This document shows positions 13,310 to 15,760 of a stretch of DNA of 15,760 nucleotides, in pieces (position 1 is the stretch's first letter; the number at the start of each line of letters is the position of its first letter). The notes under the pieces were generated by a model. The model searched no databases. It saw only the letters and a list, made by a program, of their open reading frames with translations, and had not been told where the DNA came from. The translations under genes and the position numbers were made by a program. The stretch lies in the NCBI GenBank assembly GCA_041487355.1, contig JBGPND010000115.1, positions 1 to 15,760 on the forward strand, in the 5' to 3' direction. This DNA is from JAMXLO01 sp041487355 (lineage in GTDB: Bacteria > Pseudomonadota > Alphaproteobacteria > Acetobacterales > Acetobacteraceae).

Positions 13310-14560
13310 GTGGGCATCTCCGCACTCCTCTCCTCATCCACCTTCCTGCGCCTGTGGGCGATCGGCGGCTGCGTCAACACGATGCGCTGGTTCGAGGTAT
13401 TGACCGCCGCGCTGTTCACGCTCGACGCGACGGGATCGGGCCTCGCTGTCGCCGTGGTAACAGCCGCGCGAACAATGCCCATGCTGCTGCTCGGCGCGTT
13501 CGCCGGCGTGATGTCGGAGGCGGTGAACCGCAAGCGCGTATTGCTGATCGGCCAGATTGTTTCCGGGCTGGCCTCGGCGGCGATCGCCGTGCTGGCCGCC
13601 TTCGGCACCGCGCGTCCATGGCATATCGGCATCGCCGCGCTGGTTGCCGGCACCGTCTGGTCCACCGAGATGTCCACCCGCAGGCGCATGGTCGGCGAGT
13701 GCGTGGAAGGCCCACTCGTTCCGCGGGCGCTGGCACTCGACACGGTCACCAATTCCATCACCAGGCTGATCGGTCCGATGGCCGCGGGTGCCGCTTACCA
13801 GACGATGGGACTTGCCGGTGCCTACACCGTATCCGTGTGCGTCTATCTGGTGGCGGTGATCCTGGTGGCCGGGCTCGGTTACCAGCAGACCAGCCGCAAG
13901 ATCGTGCTGTCGCATGTGCCACGCGACCTCGCCGAGGCGTTCGCCTTCGCACGCGGGCACCTGACCATCGGTGGCGTTCTCGCCGTCACCATCGCGATGA
14001 ATCTGTTGGGCTTCTGCTATTCGGCTCTGGTCGCGCCGATCGGGCGGCAGGTCTTCATGGTCTCGCCAACGCTGACCGGCATGCTCGCCGGCGCCGAATC
14101 ATTCGGCGCGCTGCTCGGCGGGCTGTGGCTGACCGGCGGCGATCCGCGATTGAGCGGGCGCACGCTCATGGTCGGTGGTTCGCTGTTGTTCCTGGTCTGC
14201 GTGATACTGATGCCGTTCGCGCCGGCGTTCCCGCTGGCCTGCGCGCTGCTGGCGACCGGCGGGATCGGTTCGGCCGCGTTCGCCAACATGCAGACCTCGC
14301 TGATCGTGCTGCACGCGCCGCCGCATATCCGTTCGCGGCTGATGGGCTTGCTGACCGTGTGCATCGGCATGGGTCCGCTGGGGATACTGCTGATCGGTTT
14401 CCTGGCCGACCGCTTCGGCCCATTGGTGGCGGTGGACATCATGGCGCTCACCGGGCTTGTCGCGGTCAGCGCAATCGGGCTGGTATGGCGCCGGAATGAC
14501 CGCCAGAAGGCCGTGCCTGCGACCGGCGGTCGGGAACCCGGACTGGCCACCGAGGACTGA
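13310..14560 (+). CDS. MFS transporter (EntS/MFS_3-like)
   Basis: A 416-residue major-facilitator protein with about 12 hydrophobic segments, starting RLWAIGGCVNTMRWFEVLTAALFTL. The loop after helix 2 (GVMSEAVNRKRVLLIGQ) is the MFS signature-A position, and RSRLMGLLTVCIGMGPLGILLIG is typical of the C-terminal half of the EntS/MFS_3 exporter group. GTG 13310 is chosen because the first family-like residues (VGISALLSSSTFLRLW) follow it directly and the alternative ATG at 13190 would include repeat B. Its Shine-Dalgarno is poor, so the start is uncertain. The substrate and direction of transport are unknown. It stands between the amidase and the CoA-transferase on the same strand. Confidence 0.82.
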   Translation: MGISALLSSSTFLRLWAIGGCVNTMRWFEVLTAALFTLDATGSGLAVAVVTAARTMPMLLLGAFAGVMSEAVNRKRVLLIGQIVSGLASAAIAVLAAFGTARPWHIGIAALVAGTVWSTEMSTRRRMVGECVEGPLVPRALALDTVTNSITRLIGPMAAGAAYQTMGLAGAYTVSVCVYLVAVILVAGLGYQQTSRKIVLSHVPRDLAEAFAFARGHLTIGGVLAVTIAMNLLGFCYSALVAPIGRQVFMVSPTLTGMLAGAESFGALLGGLWLTGGDPRLSGRTLMVGGSLLFLVCVILMPFAPAFPLACALLATGGIGSAAFANMQTSLIVLHAPPHIRSRLMGLLTVCIGMGPLGILLIGFLADRFGPLVAVDIMALTGLVAVSAIGLVWRRNDRQKAVPATGGREPGLATED

Positions 14561-14654
14561 ACGCCGGCTTGCCTTGGAACAGGTCACGCACTGTGCCAAC
14601 CTGCCTGCCACGATCGTCAAGCAATCAATGCCACCCTGCGGAAGGACAACGGCC

Positions 14655-15760
14655 ATGCAAGACGCCAGCGTAGAACTGAAATTTCTCTCCGGTATCCGTG
14701 TCGTCGATTTCACCCAGTTCGAAGCCGGACCCTCCTGCACCGAGGCGCTGGCCTGGCTCGGCGCCGAGGTGGTGAAAGTCGAAAACCCGAAGACCGGCGA
14801 TCCGGGCCGCCGGCTGCGGCCAGGGCAGCCCGACGACGACCCGTATTACTTCCACATGTTCAACGCCAACAAGAAATCGATCAGCGTCAACCTGAAGTCA
14901 CCGCGCGGACTGGAGCTGGTGAAGGACCTGCTGCGCAAGGCGGATGTCTGCGTCGAGAACATGGCGCCGGGCACGATCGAGCGACTTGGCCTCGGCTACG
15001 ACGTGGTGCGCGAGCTGAACCCTGGCATCATCTATTGCCAGGTGAAGGGTTTCGGCACCGGCAGCCCGTACGAGAAGAATCTGGCCTTTGACATGATCGC
15101 GCAGGCGACCGGCGGCACCATCAGCGTGACCGGCGAGAAGGGCAGGATGCCGGTGAAACCCGGCCTGTCGCTCGGCGACACCGGCACCGGAATGACGATG
15201 GCGATCACCATCCTCGGCGCGCTGTATCGCCGTGCGGCGACCGGCGAAGGCCACCGGTTGCAGGTGGCGATGCAGGACGCGATGCTGCACTACATGCGCA
15301 CCAACTTCTCCACCCAGGCACGCAGCGGCAAGGCGGTGGAGCGCGACGGCACGCGGTCGGGCGGCGGCAGCAACGCGCCGTCGGGGCTGTATCCGTGCGC
15401 GCCGGGCGGGCCGAACGACTACGTCTGGATCATGACGAGTCGGGCGAATCCCGAACACTGGGCGCGGCTGTGCAAGGTGATGGGACGCGAGGAGCTGATC
15501 GGCGATCCGCGCTTCACCACACCGGCCAACCGCGTGAAGAACGATGCGGAACTGGACGCGATCATTGCCGCGTGGACACGCACGCGCACCAAGCAGGAGG
15601 CGATGGAACAGGTCGGCGGCGTCGGCGTGCCGGCCGGCGCGGTGTTCGACACGATGGAGTTGCACACCGACCCGAGCTTCGAGCAGCGCGGCATCATGCA
15701 GGTGATGCAGCATCCGAAGCATGCGCCGTTCAAGATGCCCGCCTGGCCGGTTCGCGTGGA
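14655..15760 (+). CDS. CaiB/BaiF family CoA-transferase, formyl-CoA transferase-like (partial, runs off window)
   Basis: The frame is open from ATG 14655 to the last base, giving 368 codons of a class III CoA-transferase normally about 400 residues long, so only the C-terminal end is missing. The start follows GGAAGGA by eight bases. LSGIRVVDFTQFEAGPSCTE (11-30), LGAEVVKVENPKTGD (35-49), FNANKKSISVNLKS (69-82), ENMAPGTIERLG (101-112), IAQATGGT (148-155) and LSLGDTGTGM (171-180) fit the family. Asp175 corresponds to the catalytic Asp169 of Oxalobacter formyl-CoA transferase, and a glycine-rich GGGSN loop follows. It moves CoA between carboxylic acids; the pair of acids here is unknown. No oxalyl-CoA decarboxylase is in view. 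Confidence 0.93.
   Translation, partial: MQDASVELKFLSGIRVVDFTQFEAGPSCTEALAWLGAEVVKVENPKTGDPGRRLRPGQPDDDPYYFHMFNANKKSISVNLKSPRGLELVKDLLRKADVCVENMAPGTIERLGLGYDVVRELNPGIIYCQVKGFGTGSPYEKNLAFDMIAQATGGTISVTGEKGRMPVKPGLSLGDTGTGMTMAITILGALYRRAATGEGHRLQVAMQDAMLHYMRTNFSTQARSGKAVERDGTRSGGGSNAPSGLYPCAPGGPNDYVWIMTSRANPEHWARLCKVMGREELIGDPRFTTPANRVKNDAELDAIIAAWTRTRTKQEAMEQVGGVGVPAGAVFDTMELHTDPSFEQRGIMQVMQHPKHAPFKMPAWPVRV

Noticed and set aside
14898..15722. Minus-strand open frames opposite the CoA-transferase
   Set aside because: They are antisense to a frame with continuous CaiB/BaiF similarity and have only His/Arg/Ala-rich low-complexity sequence.

Overview
The window comes from a GC-rich bacterial chromosome. 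Most of it is roughly two-thirds G+C with strong third-position bias. The gene families (a Caulobacter XylB-like sugar dehydrogenase, MaoC double-hotdog, VOC, CaiB/BaiF, class III aminotransferase) and the two kinds of GC-rich palindromic repeats point to an alphaproteobacterium, perhaps Rhodospirillales/Acetobacteraceae or a rhizobial relative. That placement is an inference; no rRNA or other phylogenetic marker is present.

Left part (71-6163, all minus strand). Seven genes read in one direction, in transcription order: COG3964-type amidohydrolase/deacetylase, decarboxylating 6-phosphogluconate dehydrogenase (gnd), gluconokinase (gntK), XylB-like SDR sugar dehydrogenase, small Mpo1-like (DUF962) membrane protein, SMP-30-type lactonase and an AzgA-type NCS2 permease. 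gnd/gntK and gntK/SDR each share a 4-nt ATGA overlap. Together SDR + lactonase + gntK + gnd could take an aldose such as glucose through lactone, aldonate and 6-phosphogluconate to ribulose 5-phosphate. A perfect 39-bp inverted repeat lies inside the operon and abuts the start of the Mpo1-like gene. Bases 1-66 are the tail of a convergent plus-strand gene.

Middle part. A class III aminotransferase resembling glutamate-1-semialdehyde aminomutase (6233-7615, plus) diverges from the amidohydrolase. After it comes an island of visibly lower GC (about 7616-9736) carrying a restriction-modification-like system. It has an M.PvuII-like N4-cytosine methyltransferase (minus). Divergent from it are a small excisionase/MerR-type helix-turn-helix protein and, overlapping that by 17 nt, a putative PD-(D/E)xK endonuclease with a QxK variant active site. 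The 81-bp divergent region holds a 9-bp direct repeat that could be the operator. This is the part most likely to be under-described.

Right part (9740-15760). GC-rich genes resume: a double-hotdog MaoC-like protein and a two-domain VOC protein (minus), then an amidase-signature enzyme, an MFS transporter and a CaiB/BaiF CoA-transferase (plus, running off the window end). These look like acyl-CoA or xenobiotic catabolism, but the pathway cannot be named. Two copies of a second palindromic repeat family, plus one short relative, sit in the spacers. I see no tRNA, rRNA, CRISPR array, insertion sequence or transposase.
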